Counted from the stretch's first letter, positions 1-9,399 are shown. The stretch is 64,000 nt of DNA from Bradyrhizobium jicamae (GCF_018130695.1 NZ_JAFCJX010000010.1:214663-278662); one strand, 5' to 3'. Made by a program: numbers and translations. The notes: a model not told the origin generated them from the letters alone.

Positions 1-426
1 CAACGCGATCGCGCCGGTCGGATAGCAGCCGGGGTTCGAGACCTTCTTCGCCGCCTTGATCTTGTCGGCCTGGTCGGGCGCGAGCTCGGCAAAGCCATAG
101 GCCCAGTCGGGCGCGACCCGATAGGCGGTCGAGGCGTCGAGCACCTTCGGTCCCGAGGCGCCCATGCTGTCGATCAGCGCCACGGTTTCCTTGGCCGCAT
201 CATCGGGCAGGCAGAGGATGACGAGATCGACCTCCTCCATCAGCGCCCGCTTGGCGCCGGCGTCCTTGCGCTTGTCCTCGGCGATGGCCTTCACCGTGAT
301 CTCGCTCTGGCCGCGCAGCCGCTCCTGGATGCCGAGGCCGGTGGTTCCGGAGGCTCCGTCGACGAACACGGAGGGCTTCTTCGCAGCGCCGGCGGCGGCG
401 GGCTTGTGGGTCTCGGTGATGGTCAT
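1..426 (-). CDS. argC: N-acetyl-gamma-glutamyl-phosphate reductase, N-terminal part (cut by window edge)
   Basis: ArgC catalyses the NADPH-dependent reduction of N-acetyl-glutamyl-phosphate to the semialdehyde, the third step of arginine synthesis in the cytoplasm. The 142 codons present begin MTITETHKP, then show the nucleotide-binding loop FVDGASGTTGLGI and, near the window edge, the active-site motif SNPGCYPTGAIAL containing the catalytic cysteine. The rest of the gene lies to the left of base 1. The spacing of loop and cysteine fits the short type-2 ArgC form. The start codon (426-424) overlaps the stop of the upstream PaiB-like gene by an ATGA arrangement, so the two are probably translationally coupled. 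The family call is secure. Confidence 0.93.
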   Translation of the reverse strand, partial: MTITETHKPAAAGAAKKPSVFVDGASGTTGLGIQERLRGQSEITVKAIAEDKRKDAGAKRALMEEVDLVILCLPDDAAKETVALIDSMGASGPKVLDASTAYRVAPDWAYGFAELAPDQADKIKAAKKVSNPGCYPTGAIAL

Positions 427-1091
427 GACGTGGTCCTTTCGAGAAGGGTCGTATCAGTTGCAAAGGCCTGTGGCCGCATGTTGCGCATCAAATTTGCGAT
501 CTGCCTTGCGCCGGAGTCGGGCTGCGCTTCCAGCTGCCCGGCGACAGCGGCGTAGTCGGTCTCGGATTTGTGCTGGTTCAGCTTGAAGCTGCCCTCGACC
601 TCCTCGACCGTCATCACCATTCCCACGATCGCCTTCTTCATCGCATCCAGCCGGCCCGATGTCATCTTGGCTGAAGTCCAGGGCGGCTTCGGCGCCAGCC
701 ATTCCTCGAACTTGGCGCTCAGCGTGTCGATCTGCACCGCGAGTTCGGCCTCCGACAACAAGCGAACCGGCCCGGTCAGGTGCACGGCTTGGTAGAGCCA
801 GGTCGGAACCTGGTCCGGCGAGACGTACCAGTCCGGCGAGACATAGGCATCCGCGCCGTTCACGGAAAGCAGCCAGGGCGTCGTTCCGTCCGCCAGCTTT
901 ACCAGCGGATTGTGACGGGCAACGTGAAAGGCGGCCTGCGGCGTGCCGTCATCGGCATAGGTCAGGTAGAACGGCAGCCCTGACGCGATCGGCTTATGGC
1001 CGTCCCACGCACAGGCGATGCCGAAACCGCGCGCATCGACAAACGCGAGGCTGGCAGCGCGGTCAGGCTTGAACACCGGTGGCGTATACAT
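423..1091 (-). CDS. PaiB-like FMN-binding protein (negative transcriptional regulator family)
   Basis: The 222-residue protein starts MYTPPVF and matches the PaiB/FMN-binding split-barrel family: an N-terminal MYxPxxF start, a central HVARHNP segment typical of flavin-binding split barrels, and a C-terminal KLNQHKSETD stretch (the KLSQN-type motif of the family). In Bacillus PaiB was described as a regulator of sporulation and protease genes, but many homologues are small flavin or heme-utilisation-like enzymes, so the real function is open. A good ribosome site (GAGGAG) lies 8 bases before the ATG at 1091. The stop overlaps the argC start, which suggests an operon, although a link to arginine synthesis is not obvious. 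The family call is firm and the role uncertain. Confidence 0.85.
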   Translation of the reverse strand: MYTPPVFKPDRAASLAFVDARGFGIACAWDGHKPIASGLPFYLTYADDGTPQAAFHVARHNPLVKLADGTTPWLLSVNGADAYVSPDWYVSPDQVPTWLYQAVHLTGPVRLLSEAELAVQIDTLSAKFEEWLAPKPPWTSAKMTSGRLDAMKKAIVGMVMTVEEVEGSFKLNQHKSETDYAAVAGQLEAQPDSGARQIANLMRNMRPQAFATDTTLLERTTS

Positions 1092-1272
1092 GGTCGTGTC
1101 TCCTCAACGTGAACGTGGGAGCCGCCCGATCGTACCGCTTTGCTTTTTGGAAGGGAGAGCGCCGCGGGAGTGATCCGGCGGCAGAGGCAAATCGATCTTA
1201 AACGCGAACGACCGCCCATACCGCGTGAATGCGGCGGCGGCGAGCAGTGAACATGGTCGCGGCGTTGATCAT

Positions 1273-1296
1273 GGGCGCGGCTATAAGGCCGCGCCC
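1273..1296. terminator. perfect hairpin downstream of the MBL gene
   Basis: GGGCGCGGC, a six-base loop TATAAG, and GCCGCGCCC form a perfect 9-bp stem. It sits 24 bases past the stop of the minus-strand metallo-beta-lactamase gene. No T-run follows on either strand, so it is only a possible terminator or a stabilising 3' hairpin. Confidence 0.35.
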
Positions 1297-1319
1297 GCGT
1301 TCCGTCAAGGAAAACCGAG

Positions 1320-2309
1320 TTAGATGGAGGGATTCCACGGCGCCGGGATCACCCGGTAGCCGTTGCCATCCTTCTCGACATGGCCGAGGCCCGGGAACGG
1401 ATAGTGGAAACCCTGCACCTGCAGCTTCTCCGCCACCACCATGTCGTAGACCCGGCGGCGGGTCTTTTCGGCCTGATCGCCGTCCTGATCGAAGAAGGCA
1501 TGCCAGCCCGGATTGCTCGCGAAGGGGTTCGGGTTGTTGGTGACGTCCGACTGGATGAAGACCTTGCCGCTGCCCGAGGCCAGCACATAGGAGGTGTGGC
1601 CGGGCGTGTGGCCGATGGTCTCGACCGAGGTCAGGCCCGGCGCGATCTCCTTGCCCCACTCATATGGCGTGACCTTCTTCTTCAGGCTGGCCTCGAAGAT
1701 GCTGCGGTTGTTCTTGAACAGGCCCTGCATGCGGCCCGCCGGCGCGCGGCTCATCTCGCCGTCGTCCATCCAGAACTTCCATTCGGTCGCCGGCACCAGC
1801 ACTTCGGCGTTCGGGAATGCCGGCGTGCCCTCGGCGGTCAACAGGCCGTTCACGTGGTCACCGTGGAAGTGCGAGATTACGACCATATCGACATTCTTCG
1901 GGTCGAAGCCGGCCGCGACGAAATTCTCCGCGAACAGGCCGTTGGCACCCTTGCTGTTGGTCTTGGCGAGCGCGCCGTTGCCGGTGTCAATCACGACCAG
2001 CTTGCCGCCGGTGTTGATGACGAGCGGTGCGAAATAGATCGTCATCATGTCAGGCGCCATATACGCCTTCTGCAGCGCGGCGCTGACCTCTTCCTTCTTG
2101 GCATTGGTGATGAAGGAGTCCTCGAGCTTGAAGACGTTCTTGCCATCGGAGACCACGGTGACCTGGATGTCGCCGACCTTGTAGCGATAGAAACTCGGCG
2201 CCTGCTTGTCGGCCATTGGCGCAGTCGCATGGGCCGAGATCGCCGGCAGCAAGGGCGCAGCAGCAATGCCGGCAGCGCCGGTCAGAACGTGACGTCGCGT
2301 CAGATCCAT
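1320..2309 (-). CDS. Tat-exported MBL-fold metallo-hydrolase
   Basis: This 329-residue protein has a twin-arginine signal (MDLTRRHVLTGAAG, then a hydrophobic stretch ending around AISAHA), so it is probably exported folded to the periplasm with its metals bound. The metallo-beta-lactamase fold is marked by VVISHFHGDHVNG (HxHxDH, binding two metal ions), a later SVETIGHTPGHTSY histidine and a downstream QSDVTNNP aspartate. The layout resembles lactonase-like or general periplasmic MBL hydrolases; the substrate cannot be read from the sequence. The start at 2309 is chosen over the longer frame (to 2390) because a GGGAG ribosome site precedes it and the Tat signal begins there. No functionally linked neighbour is evident. 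Confidence 0.88.
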   Translation of the reverse strand: MDLTRRHVLTGAAGIAAAPLLPAISAHATAPMADKQAPSFYRYKVGDIQVTVVSDGKNVFKLEDSFITNAKKEEVSAALQKAYMAPDMMTIYFAPLVINTGGKLVVIDTGNGALAKTNSKGANGLFAENFVAAGFDPKNVDMVVISHFHGDHVNGLLTAEGTPAFPNAEVLVPATEWKFWMDDGEMSRAPAGRMQGLFKNNRSIFEASLKKKVTPYEWGKEIAPGLTSVETIGHTPGHTSYVLASGSGKVFIQSDVTNNPNPFASNPGWHAFFDQDGDQAEKTRRRVYDMVVAEKLQVQGFHYPFPGLGHVEKDGNGYRVIPAPWNPSI

Positions 2310-2533
2310 ATGAAATTTCTCCCGGTGAGACAGTGAAGGTGGCCCGTTGATGCGCTTGTTTGGCAGGGTCTTAGCAGCGTTTCGGTGCACGCGCGATGAC
2401 AGACCGCGATGCTCGTCTGTCGAGCTAACCCCTGCGCCATGGTCTTATTCCAGGCCTCACGGCGTGGACAGAGCGCTGACAACGCAAGGCGACCGCAGCG
2501 CGGCTGACCGGCAAATACGCGATCGCACGAGCG

Positions 2534-5077
2534 TCACAGCTTGCTCAACAAACCGATGGAGCGGAAGAGAGATGTCCAAAAACCATTTCCGCCAGTCAAC
2601 CCGTCCAGGCGGGCTCGGGCTTGCGCTTCTCCGGCTTGAGCCGCCTTGCTGTACCAGGCGATCGCCTGTGCCGTATCCTTGGGAACGCCGAGACCGCTCT
2701 CATAGGCCCAGCCCAGATTATATTGAGCCCTGCTGTTATTCCGATCGGCGGCGTTGCGGAGCAACTGCACCCCCTTGGTGTAATCCAGCGGCACGCCCCG
2801 GCCGTTCACGTACAGCAATCCGAGACTCATCTGGGCCCAGGCGTCGCCTTGATCGGCCGCCTTTGTGTACCATTGGGCCGCCAACGCTTCGTCGCGCACG
2901 ACGCCCAGTCCTTCAGCGTAAAGATACCCGACATATCCCTGGCTGTAGGGATCGCCCTGCTCCGCCGCCAGCTGGAACCAGTGCATGGCCTCGCGATAAT
3001 CGCGCTCAACGCCGCGACCGCTTTGGTACATGCTGCCGACATAGGATTGGGCCTTGCCATTCCCGCTCTCGGCGAATGGTTTGAGCCGCGTCATGGCGAG
3101 CTTGTAGTTCTTGGCCAGAAAAGCGTTGACGCCTTCGTCAAGGTCGGCGCTGACGTCCCGGACATTGGCGGGCGTTTTCGGCGTCTGGCCGATCGGCCCG
3201 AATTTGAAGTCCGTGAACTTCTGCAGGCCCGCCTTGATCGCCGCGGCGAATTCCGCCGGGCAGACGGCCGTATCAAAGCTGAGCCGCACAACCACGCTTG
3301 AGCGCACGGTTCGGCCGTCGATCACGGCGGACCCGCTCACGTCGATGCGACCGCTGGCAGCCCCGAAGAGAGTCCGGCCGTTGAGATATCTCCCGTAAAT
3401 GATCTGCGCCGGCTTTTCGTTGAAATTGGTCCCCTCTGGAATGGTCAGCGAACTGGTCTCCCGATATTCCAGCGAACGGCAGGGAAACGGCTGGTCGGTC
3501 ACACCGCCGGTGCTGAGCACCAGCAGCGAGGGTCGCAGGTCCGTAAGCGGCAGCATCCTGACGCGCGACCATTCCCCGAGTTCGACGGGCTTGGTGATCT
3601 GAAATGTCGCGGTGATCGCGTAACTGTCGGACAGATCGCGCGGGTTTGGAAAGCTGTAGTCCCCGGCGCCGTTCAGCCCGGCCTGCTCGATCAGCCTTTT
3701 GGCGGTGTTCGGCCGATCCGTCTTTTCCAGGCCTTGCGCCAGCGACCGGCCGACCAGGGCTCCAAGCCCGGTGCCGGACAGGATCGAGCGCGCTTGCCGG
3801 GTACCGTCGGATGCGAGCGTGTAATCGATCTCCGCGGCCAGGGTGAAGTGCTCCGGTTTCGACACCGGGATGCGGGCCATCGTGCCCTTGTCGATGTTGA
3901 GCGCCGGCTTGCCGGCAAGGCCCGCCGGCAATGCGCCGAAGGCCAACAGCGACACGGTCGGATCGAGGTACTGATCGATCGCTGGCACATAGACAACGGC
4001 ATGGTTGAAATTGGGGGTCGCAACTTCAGTGAGTGTGTACTGCGTATCGGCGTTCACCGCGACCAGATTGGCCTCGATCCCTTGCGCCGCCAGCAGGGCC
4101 TTGAGGATCGTCGCATGCGCCTTGCAATCCCCGTAGCGCGCCGCGAGCACGGCCGATGCCGGCTGCGAAGTCCAGCCGCCATCTTCAAAGCCGATACCGA
4201 CGTAGCGGATATTCCGAGCCACCCAATTGTGGATACGCTCGACCTTGCTGCGTGGATCGGCGGCATCGCCGACGATCTCGTTCGAGAGCGTCCGCAAACC
4301 GCCGTCAGGTACGGCCATGGGAGCATTGCGGGCATTCAGCTCGGCTGCAAAAGCCGCATAATCGGCGAAAGTGCTGACCTCGAAACGCCTGGCTTCGTCG
4401 AACGCGTCGGCATCGATCTGGCGTCGGTTCGGCGTCTCCTGCCTGAAAGCCGCGTGGTGAATGACCCGGTCGCCGAGCCGCGCCTCGCTGTGCTCGACGT
4501 TTCGGAGCGCCACATGCAGCGGCCTTGAGGCCGGCCCGTCGACCGTGACTTCCATCGTCTCGGGCGGCTGGTCTACCGGCTGCATCCAATATTGCGCAAA
4601 CTCGCCGGCAAACTTCGCGGTCTTCGTCTTGTAGACCAGATGTCCCTTGATCCTGTCGCCGGCGGCGACGTTCGGATAGGCGATGATCCTGTGCCGCAGC
4701 TCGTCGAAATAAGGTGAGGAGATATCTGCAGAAGCGGGTTGATCGCGGATGGCACGCTCGTCGACTGCGATCACGCTGCCGTCGGCCTTCACGGTGGCCA
4801 GTTCACTTGAGGACAATTCGCTGAAGTAGCTATTATACGTGACGGTCTGCTGCGCGATTGCCTCCGCTCCCTTCTCGTCGAGCGCCCGGATCTCGAAGTC
4901 GAACACGGTCGTGCTCAGACCTTGCTCGTCGAAAGTGACGGTGTAGCGGGCGAGCGTCCGCCGCCAGCCTGGATCAACCCAGGCGGGCCCCTGTCCGTTG
5001 TCCGTCGGGCCAGCGGCAGCAGCAATGACGGACGTGATCAGCCATAGCCACAGAACTGAAACGATACGCGCCGTCAT
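2534..5077 (-). CDS. exported DUF3857 / transglutaminase-like protein with C-terminal Sel1 repeats
   Basis: The 847-residue protein starts with a signal peptide (hydrophobic residues 8-22). Residues about 40-230 fit DUF3857, and about 250-370 form a transglutaminase-like domain with a plausible catalytic triad: Cys in RYGDCKAHA, His in NFNHAVVY and Asp in YLDPT. From about residue 640 to the end there are Sel1-type TPR repeats (patterns such as YVGSMYQSGRGV, YVGYLYAEGLGV, SLGLLYVNGRGV, NLGWAYESGLGV). DUF3857-transglutaminase proteins are common envelope proteins of unknown substrate. Sel1 repeats normally bind partner proteins, so an anchoring or complex-forming role is likely. Combining both modules in one chain is a moderately unusual architecture. 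It is a single gene with 129 bases between it and the next one. Confidence 0.85.
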   Translation of the reverse strand: MTARIVSVLWLWLITSVIAAAAGPTDNGQGPAWVDPGWRRTLARYTVTFDEQGLSTTVFDFEIRALDEKGAEAIAQQTVTYNSYFSELSSSELATVKADGSVIAVDERAIRDQPASADISSPYFDELRHRIIAYPNVAAGDRIKGHLVYKTKTAKFAGEFAQYWMQPVDQPPETMEVTVDGPASRPLHVALRNVEHSEARLGDRVIHHAAFRQETPNRRQIDADAFDEARRFEVSTFADYAAFAAELNARNAPMAVPDGGLRTLSNEIVGDAADPRSKVERIHNWVARNIRYVGIGFEDGGWTSQPASAVLAARYGDCKAHATILKALLAAQGIEANLVAVNADTQYTLTEVATPNFNHAVVYVPAIDQYLDPTVSLLAFGALPAGLAGKPALNIDKGTMARIPVSKPEHFTLAAEIDYTLASDGTRQARSILSGTGLGALVGRSLAQGLEKTDRPNTAKRLIEQAGLNGAGDYSFPNPRDLSDSYAITATFQITKPVELGEWSRVRMLPLTDLRPSLLVLSTGGVTDQPFPCRSLEYRETSSLTIPEGTNFNEKPAQIIYGRYLNGRTLFGAASGRIDVSGSAVIDGRTVRSSVVVRLSFDTAVCPAEFAAAIKAGLQKFTDFKFGPIGQTPKTPANVRDVSADLDEGVNAFLAKNYKLAMTRLKPFAESGNGKAQSYVGSMYQSGRGVERDYREAMHWFQLAAEQGDPYSQGYVGYLYAEGLGVVRDEALAAQWYTKAADQGDAWAQMSLGLLYVNGRGVPLDYTKGVQLLRNAADRNNSRAQYNLGWAYESGLGVPKDTAQAIAWYSKAAQAGEAQARARLDGLTGGNGFWTSLFRSIGLLSKL

Positions 5078-5206
5078 ATTCCCGGAAGCCCCGCAGCCAG
5101 GCGTTATGCCGGTCGTTCAGCTAGCACCCGGAAATTACTGGAGCCTCCCGGAGATAGAACAAATTTTATTTTCCCTCAGAAAGTGCGGAAGCTGTGTCGG
5201 GCGGCG

Positions 5207-5737
5207 TCAAACCACCCGCCAGATCCATTCGACGGCGTGCGCGATGACGTCGCCGAACAGCAGCAGCGCCGCCGACCAGACCAGCGCCGAGACGAAGTTG
5301 GCGATCTGAAACTGCCAGTACGACATCTCGAAGATGCCGGCGGCGAGCGGCACCGAGGCACGGAGCGGTCCGAAGAAGCGGCCGATGAAGATCGAGGGCA
5401 CGCCCCATTTCTTCACGAAGGCCTCGCCGCGCGGCAGGATCTCCGGATAGCGCGACAGCGGCCACATCTGGGCGACGTGCTCCTTGTAGCGATAGCCGAA
5501 CCAGTAGGAGACCCAGTCGCCGAGCGCAGCGCCAATGCCGCCGGCGATCCAGATCGGCCAGAACGAGATGCCGCTGACGCCGATCAGCGCGCCGATCGCG
5601 ACCAAGGCGCCCCAGGCCGGGACCAACAGCGAGATGAAGGCGAGCGATTCCCCGAACGCCAGCAGCATGACGATCGGCGCCGCCCAAGCCTGGTGGTTGC
5701 GCACGAAATCAGCCAAGGCGCGCGCAAAATCTTCCAT
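5207..5737 (-). CDS. DedA family inner-membrane protein
   Basis: The 176-residue protein starts MEDFARALADF and contains several hydrophobic segments with the DedA/SNARE-associated signature: an early FGESLAFIS segment, GxxLGDWVSYWFGYR in the middle and a later FIGRFFGPLRASVPLAAGI segment with the conserved arginines. DedA proteins are implicated in phospholipid (undecaprenyl-phosphate or lipid) translocation and membrane-potential maintenance. The start at 5737 is preferred over the frame extension to 5815, because that extension is arginine/glycine-rich and lacks homology features. A GGAAGG stretch lies about 11 bases upstream. The gene is transcribed divergently from parE. Confidence 0.9.
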   Translation of the reverse strand: MEDFARALADFVRNHQAWAAPIVMLLAFGESLAFISLLVPAWGALVAIGALIGVSGISFWPIWIAGGIGAALGDWVSYWFGYRYKEHVAQMWPLSRYPEILPRGEAFVKKWGVPSIFIGRFFGPLRASVPLAAGIFEMSYWQFQIANFVSALVWSAALLLFGDVIAHAVEWIWRVV

Positions 5738-5984
5738 TCCCTTGAATGCCTTCCCGCCCGTTATGCCCCGTGCCCCCCGGATCGGTTCCCGAGACCGGTT
5801 CCGAGGCTCGCCCAACAGCTAAGCCAGCCCGTTGGCCGGCTTCAAGTCACAAAGGCCGGCTTCGGGCGTGATTTCCCCGACCGTTCCTGCCATAAGCCCG
5901 GCCCGGTCACCTTTTAAACCCAACCGTGGCATAGTCAGAGCAACCGATTCGTCGCGCCCCTGATCGCGCCATACTTGAAGAACC

Positions 5985-8045
5985 ATGTCCAAATCATTGA
6001 AATCAGCTGCCAAAAGCAAGTCCAATGACGATTTGTTCGGAGCGCAGGAACCCAAGGGTCGGGCGCCGCTGAAGGTCGCCTCCCGCGGCGGAGGCGGCGC
6101 GGAGGACGGCTACACGGCGGCCGACATCGAGGTGCTCGAGGGCCTTGAGCCGGTCCGTCGCCGGCCCGGCATGTACATCGGCGGCACCGACGAAAAGGCG
6201 CTGCATCATCTGTTCGCCGAGGTCATCGACAACTCGATGGACGAAGCGCTGGCCGGCCACGCCACCTTCATTGAGGTGGAACTGACCGCCGACGGCTTCC
6301 TCACCGTCACCGACAACGGCCGCGGCATTCCCGTCGATCCCCATCCCAAATTTCCGAAGAAGTCGGCGCTCGAAGTCATCATGTGCACGCTGCACTCCGG
6401 CGGCAAGTTCGACTCCAAGGTCTACGAGACCTCGGGCGGCCTGCACGGTGTCGGCGTCTCCGTGGTCAACGCCCTCTCCTCGCGGCTCGAGGTCGAGGTC
6501 GCGCGCAGCCAGAAACTCTACCGGATGACGTTCGAGCGCGGCCATCCCAAGGGCAAGCTGGAAGACCTCGGCAAGATCAACAACCGCCGCGGCACCCGCA
6601 TCCGCTTCAAGCCGGACACCGACATCTTCGGCGCCAAAGCCGCATTCAAGCCGCAGCGCCTGTTCAAGATGACGCGCTCGAAGGCCTATCTGTTCGGCGG
6701 CGTCGAGATCCGCTGGCGCTGCGATCCGGAGCTGCTGAAGGGTGTCGAGGACGTTACGCCGGAGGCCACGTTCCACTTCCCGGGCGGCCTGAAGGACTAT
6801 CTCGCAGCGGCGATCCACGCCGACACGTTGGTGCATCAGGACATCTTCTCCGGCAAGTCCGGCCGCAACGGCGCGCATGGCGCCTGCGAATGGGCTGTGG
6901 CGTGGACCGCTGACGCCGACGGCTTCCTGTCCTCCTACACCAACACCGTGCCGACGCCGGACGGCGGCACCCACGAATCCGGCTTCCGCAGCGCGCTGCT
7001 GCGCGGCCTGAAGGACCACGCCGAGCGCATCGGCCAGGGCAAGCGCGCCGCGCCCATCACCTCGGAAGACGTGATGGTCGGTGCGGCCGCGATGTTGTCC
7101 GTGTTCGTGCGTGAACCCGAATTCCAGGGTCAGACCAAGGATCGCCTCGCCACCGCCGAGGCGCAGAAGATCGTCGAGCAGGCGATCAAGGATCCGTTCG
7201 ACCACTGGCTCTCGGGCAATCCGGTGCAGGCCAACCGTCTGCTGGATTTCGTCGTTGACCGCGCCGAAGAGCGGGTGCGCCGCCGTCAGGAGAAGGAGAC
7301 GGCGCGCAAGACCGCCACCAAGAAGCTGCGCCTGCCCGGCAAGCTCACCGACTGCACGAACACCGCAGCCGAAGGCTCCGAGCTCTTCATCGTCGAAGGC
7401 GACTCGGCCGGCGGCACCGCCAAGCATGCGCGCAACCGCGAGACCCAGGCGATCCTGCCCCTGCGCGGCAAAATCCTCAACGTCGCCTCCGCGGGCAAGG
7501 ACAAGCTGACCGCCAACCAGCAATTGTCCGATTTGATGATGGCGATCGGCTGCGGCACCGGCGCGCATTACCGCGAAGAGGATCTGCGCTATCAGCGCAT
7601 CATCATCATGACCGACGCCGACGTCGACGGCGCCCATATCGCCTCGTTGCTGATCACCTTCTTCTACCGGCAGACGCCGCGGTTGATCGACGAGGGCCAT
7701 CTCTATCTGGCCGTGCCGCCGCTCTATAAGCTGACGGTCGGCACCAAATCGGTCTATGCGCGCGACGACGTACACAAGGACGAGTTGATCAAGACCTCGT
7801 TCAACGCCAACGCCAAGGTCGAGATCAGCCGCTTCAAAGGCCTCGGCGAGATGAACTCGGAGCAGCTCAAGCAAACCACGATGGATCCGGCCAGGCGGAC
7901 CCTGCTGCGCGTGGTCCTGCTGGCCGACGATCGGGAAGGCACGGCCGATTCTGTCGAGCGGCTGATGGGCACCAAGGCTGAGGCACGCTTTGCCTTCATC
8001 ACCGACAAGGCCGAATTCGCCAGCGACGACCAGCTCGACGTCTAG
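5985..8045 (+). CDS. parE: DNA topoisomerase IV subunit B
   Basis: ParE is the ATPase subunit of topoisomerase IV, which decatenates daughter chromosomes together with ParC. The 686-residue protein has the GHKL ATPase motifs (EVIDNSMDEAL, DNGRGIPVD, GGLHGVGVSVVNALS), the transducer domain, and the TOPRIM motifs with the catalytic glutamate (FIVEGDSAGGTAKHAR) and the metal-binding TDADVDGAHIASLL. The length, the short linker and the N-terminal basic tail of about 50 residues fit alphaproteobacterial ParE rather than GyrB, which is longer. parC is not in the window. A strong terminator follows at 8075-8109. Confidence 0.95.
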   Translation: MSKSLKSAAKSKSNDDLFGAQEPKGRAPLKVASRGGGGAEDGYTAADIEVLEGLEPVRRRPGMYIGGTDEKALHHLFAEVIDNSMDEALAGHATFIEVELTADGFLTVTDNGRGIPVDPHPKFPKKSALEVIMCTLHSGGKFDSKVYETSGGLHGVGVSVVNALSSRLEVEVARSQKLYRMTFERGHPKGKLEDLGKINNRRGTRIRFKPDTDIFGAKAAFKPQRLFKMTRSKAYLFGGVEIRWRCDPELLKGVEDVTPEATFHFPGGLKDYLAAAIHADTLVHQDIFSGKSGRNGAHGACEWAVAWTADADGFLSSYTNTVPTPDGGTHESGFRSALLRGLKDHAERIGQGKRAAPITSEDVMVGAAAMLSVFVREPEFQGQTKDRLATAEAQKIVEQAIKDPFDHWLSGNPVQANRLLDFVVDRAEERVRRRQEKETARKTATKKLRLPGKLTDCTNTAAEGSELFIVEGDSAGGTAKHARNRETQAILPLRGKILNVASAGKDKLTANQQLSDLMMAIGCGTGAHYREEDLRYQRIIIMTDADVDGAHIASLLITFFYRQTPRLIDEGHLYLAVPPLYKLTVGTKSVYARDDVHKDELIKTSFNANAKVEISRFKGLGEMNSEQLKQTTMDPARRTLLRVVLLADDREGTADSVERLMGTKAEARFAFITDKAEFASDDQLDV

Positions 8046-8074
8046 GCACGAAGTATTTGATTTCTTAGCATTTT

Positions 8075-8109
8075 CCGGCCGCCAGCGATGCTGGCGGCCG
8101 GATTTTTTT
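8075..8109 (+). terminator. rho-independent terminator of parE
   Basis: A 12-bp perfect stem (CCGGCCGCCAGC paired with GCTGGCGGCCGG), a three-base loop GAT and a run of seven T follow the parE stop by 30 bases. This is a textbook intrinsic terminator. Confidence 0.93.
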
Positions 8110-8272
8110 GGACTCCGCGACATGAGCCCGGCGGCTTCGTTTCCGGACGGTTGTGTCTCGCCAGCAACAGCATTTTCGCGCGAACCGCGTATAGTCGGGA
8201 CATCGAATTACGGAATCGGTGCGAGCGCACCGGGTGTGCGAACCGCGAAAAACTGAAGTTGGGGAATTCAAT

Positions 8273-9037
8273 ATGAAAAAGTTTCTTCTTGCTCTGACTG
8301 CGGTCGCGGCATTCACCGGATCGGCCTCTGCTGCCGACCTCGCGGCTCGTCCCTACACCAAGGCTCCGATCGCGGCTCCGGTGGCCTACAGCTGGACCGG
8401 CTGCTATCTCGGCGCCGGCGGCGGCGGCGCCATGACCAACAACGACTCCAACCTTGTGGACCCTGCGACTGGCCTTGCTTTCACCGGTAACGTTACGAGT
8501 GGCGCGCGTGGCTGGTTCGGCACGGTTCAGGGCGGCTGCGACTATCAGTTCAACAACTGGGTTGTTGGTGCCTTTGCCGACTATGACTTCATGGACGTCA
8601 AGGGTGACACCGGTATCTTCCCGGGTCTGAACGGCAGCCAGAAGCAGGATTGGCAGTGGGCGGTCGGTGGCCGTGTTGGCTATCTCGTCCTGCCGCAGTT
8701 GCTGACCTACGTCTCGGGTGGCTACACCCAGGCTCACTGGAAGTCGACGACGCTCAATGCCTTCGGCGTCGGTGACGTCGGGATTGCGCCCGGCTACACC
8801 AGGAGCGGCTGGTTCATCGGCACCGGCGACGAGTACGCTCTGAACTTCCTCCCCGGCCTGTTCTGGAAGACCGAGTATCGCTATTCGGAATTCGACCGCG
8901 CAACGGTTGGAATTACCGATCTCGCCGGGGTTCCGGTCGGCGTGAATTCGGTCCAGAAGCAGCGCGAGCACAGCGTTCGCTCCGAGCTCGTCTACCGCTT
9001 CAACTGGGGCGGTGGCCCGGTCGTCGCCAAGTACTGA
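8273..9037 (+). CDS. outer-membrane beta-barrel protein (Omp25/RopB-like porin family)
   Basis: The 254-residue protein has a typical Sec signal peptide (MKKFLLALTAVAAFTGSASA, cleavage before ADLAARPYTKAP), then YSWTGCYLGAGGGG, the entry strand of the small eight-stranded Omp25-type barrels common in rhizobia. It ends in RFNWGGGPVVAKY with a C-terminal aromatic residue, as needed for Bam-dependent insertion. The start at 8273 has a GGGGAA ribosome site 8 bases upstream; the longer frame (8219) is not supported. It is likely an abundant structural barrel; no transport specificity can be read. A paralogue lies at 10521-11291 on the other strand. Confidence 0.9.
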   Translation: MKKFLLALTAVAAFTGSASAADLAARPYTKAPIAAPVAYSWTGCYLGAGGGGAMTNNDSNLVDPATGLAFTGNVTSGARGWFGTVQGGCDYQFNNWVVGAFADYDFMDVKGDTGIFPGLNGSQKQDWQWAVGGRVGYLVLPQLLTYVSGGYTQAHWKSTTLNAFGVGDVGIAPGYTRSGWFIGTGDEYALNFLPGLFWKTEYRYSEFDRATVGITDLAGVPVGVNSVQKQREHSVRSELVYRFNWGGGPVVAKY

Positions 9038-9061
9038 TCTCTGCTGAATACCAAGCAGCTG

Positions 9062-9091
9062 AAAAGCCCCGGCATCGTCCGGGGCTTTTTT
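9062..9091 (+). terminator. rho-independent terminator of the outer-membrane protein gene
   Basis: AGCCCCGG, a short loop CATCGT, CCGGGGCT and a T-run, flanked by A residues upstream, lie 25 bases after the stop codon. The A-rich left flank means it could also work on the minus strand. Confidence 0.92.
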
Positions 9092-9097
9092 GTTGGC

Positions 9098-9266
9098 TAG
9101 TCGTGGTGGATCGCGCTTCTCATAATAGTCGCGCCACATCCCAGTCTCCAGCCGCGCAATCCCGGCCGGATCGAAGGCCCGCAGATCGGCCTGCTGGCCA
9201 TGCAGCACAGAGGGCGACGGCGACGCCCGAGCCCGTCAGTATCGCGACAATCGCCCTGCGACACAT
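9098..9266 (-). pseudogene. relic of a small exported or membrane protein gene, frameshifted and truncated
   Basis: On the minus strand ATG at 9266 opens a signal-peptide-like stretch (MCRRAIVAILTGSGVAVAL). Shifting frame at about 9213 then gives HGQQADLRAFDPAGIARLETGMWRDYYEKR. The second segment reads like the conserved N-terminal part of a family of small uncharacterised rhizobial proteins that I recall (pattern FDPxxIARLExxMWRxYYxxR). The reading then runs directly into the terminator at 9062-9091, so the remainder of the gene is missing. One frameshift plus a missing 3' end suggests a decayed gene. The identification rests on memory of the motif, not on a search. Confidence 0.4.
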
Positions 9267-9399
9267 CACTGGGCCTCCGTGGCATGATCCAGCCTGGATC
9301 TTGCCGATCCGGCCGATCATCTGTTCGTTCGACGGCTACGGACGCCCTCGGCAACGGTTTCCCATTGCATCATCGTTACCGCCCCGGAGGAAAATACCA

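Noticed and set aside
6003..8123. 706-residue open frame on the minus strand opposite parE
   Set aside because: It is the antisense shadow of parE: GC-rich third positions on the real strand keep the opposite frame open. It shows no recognisable domain or ribosome site.
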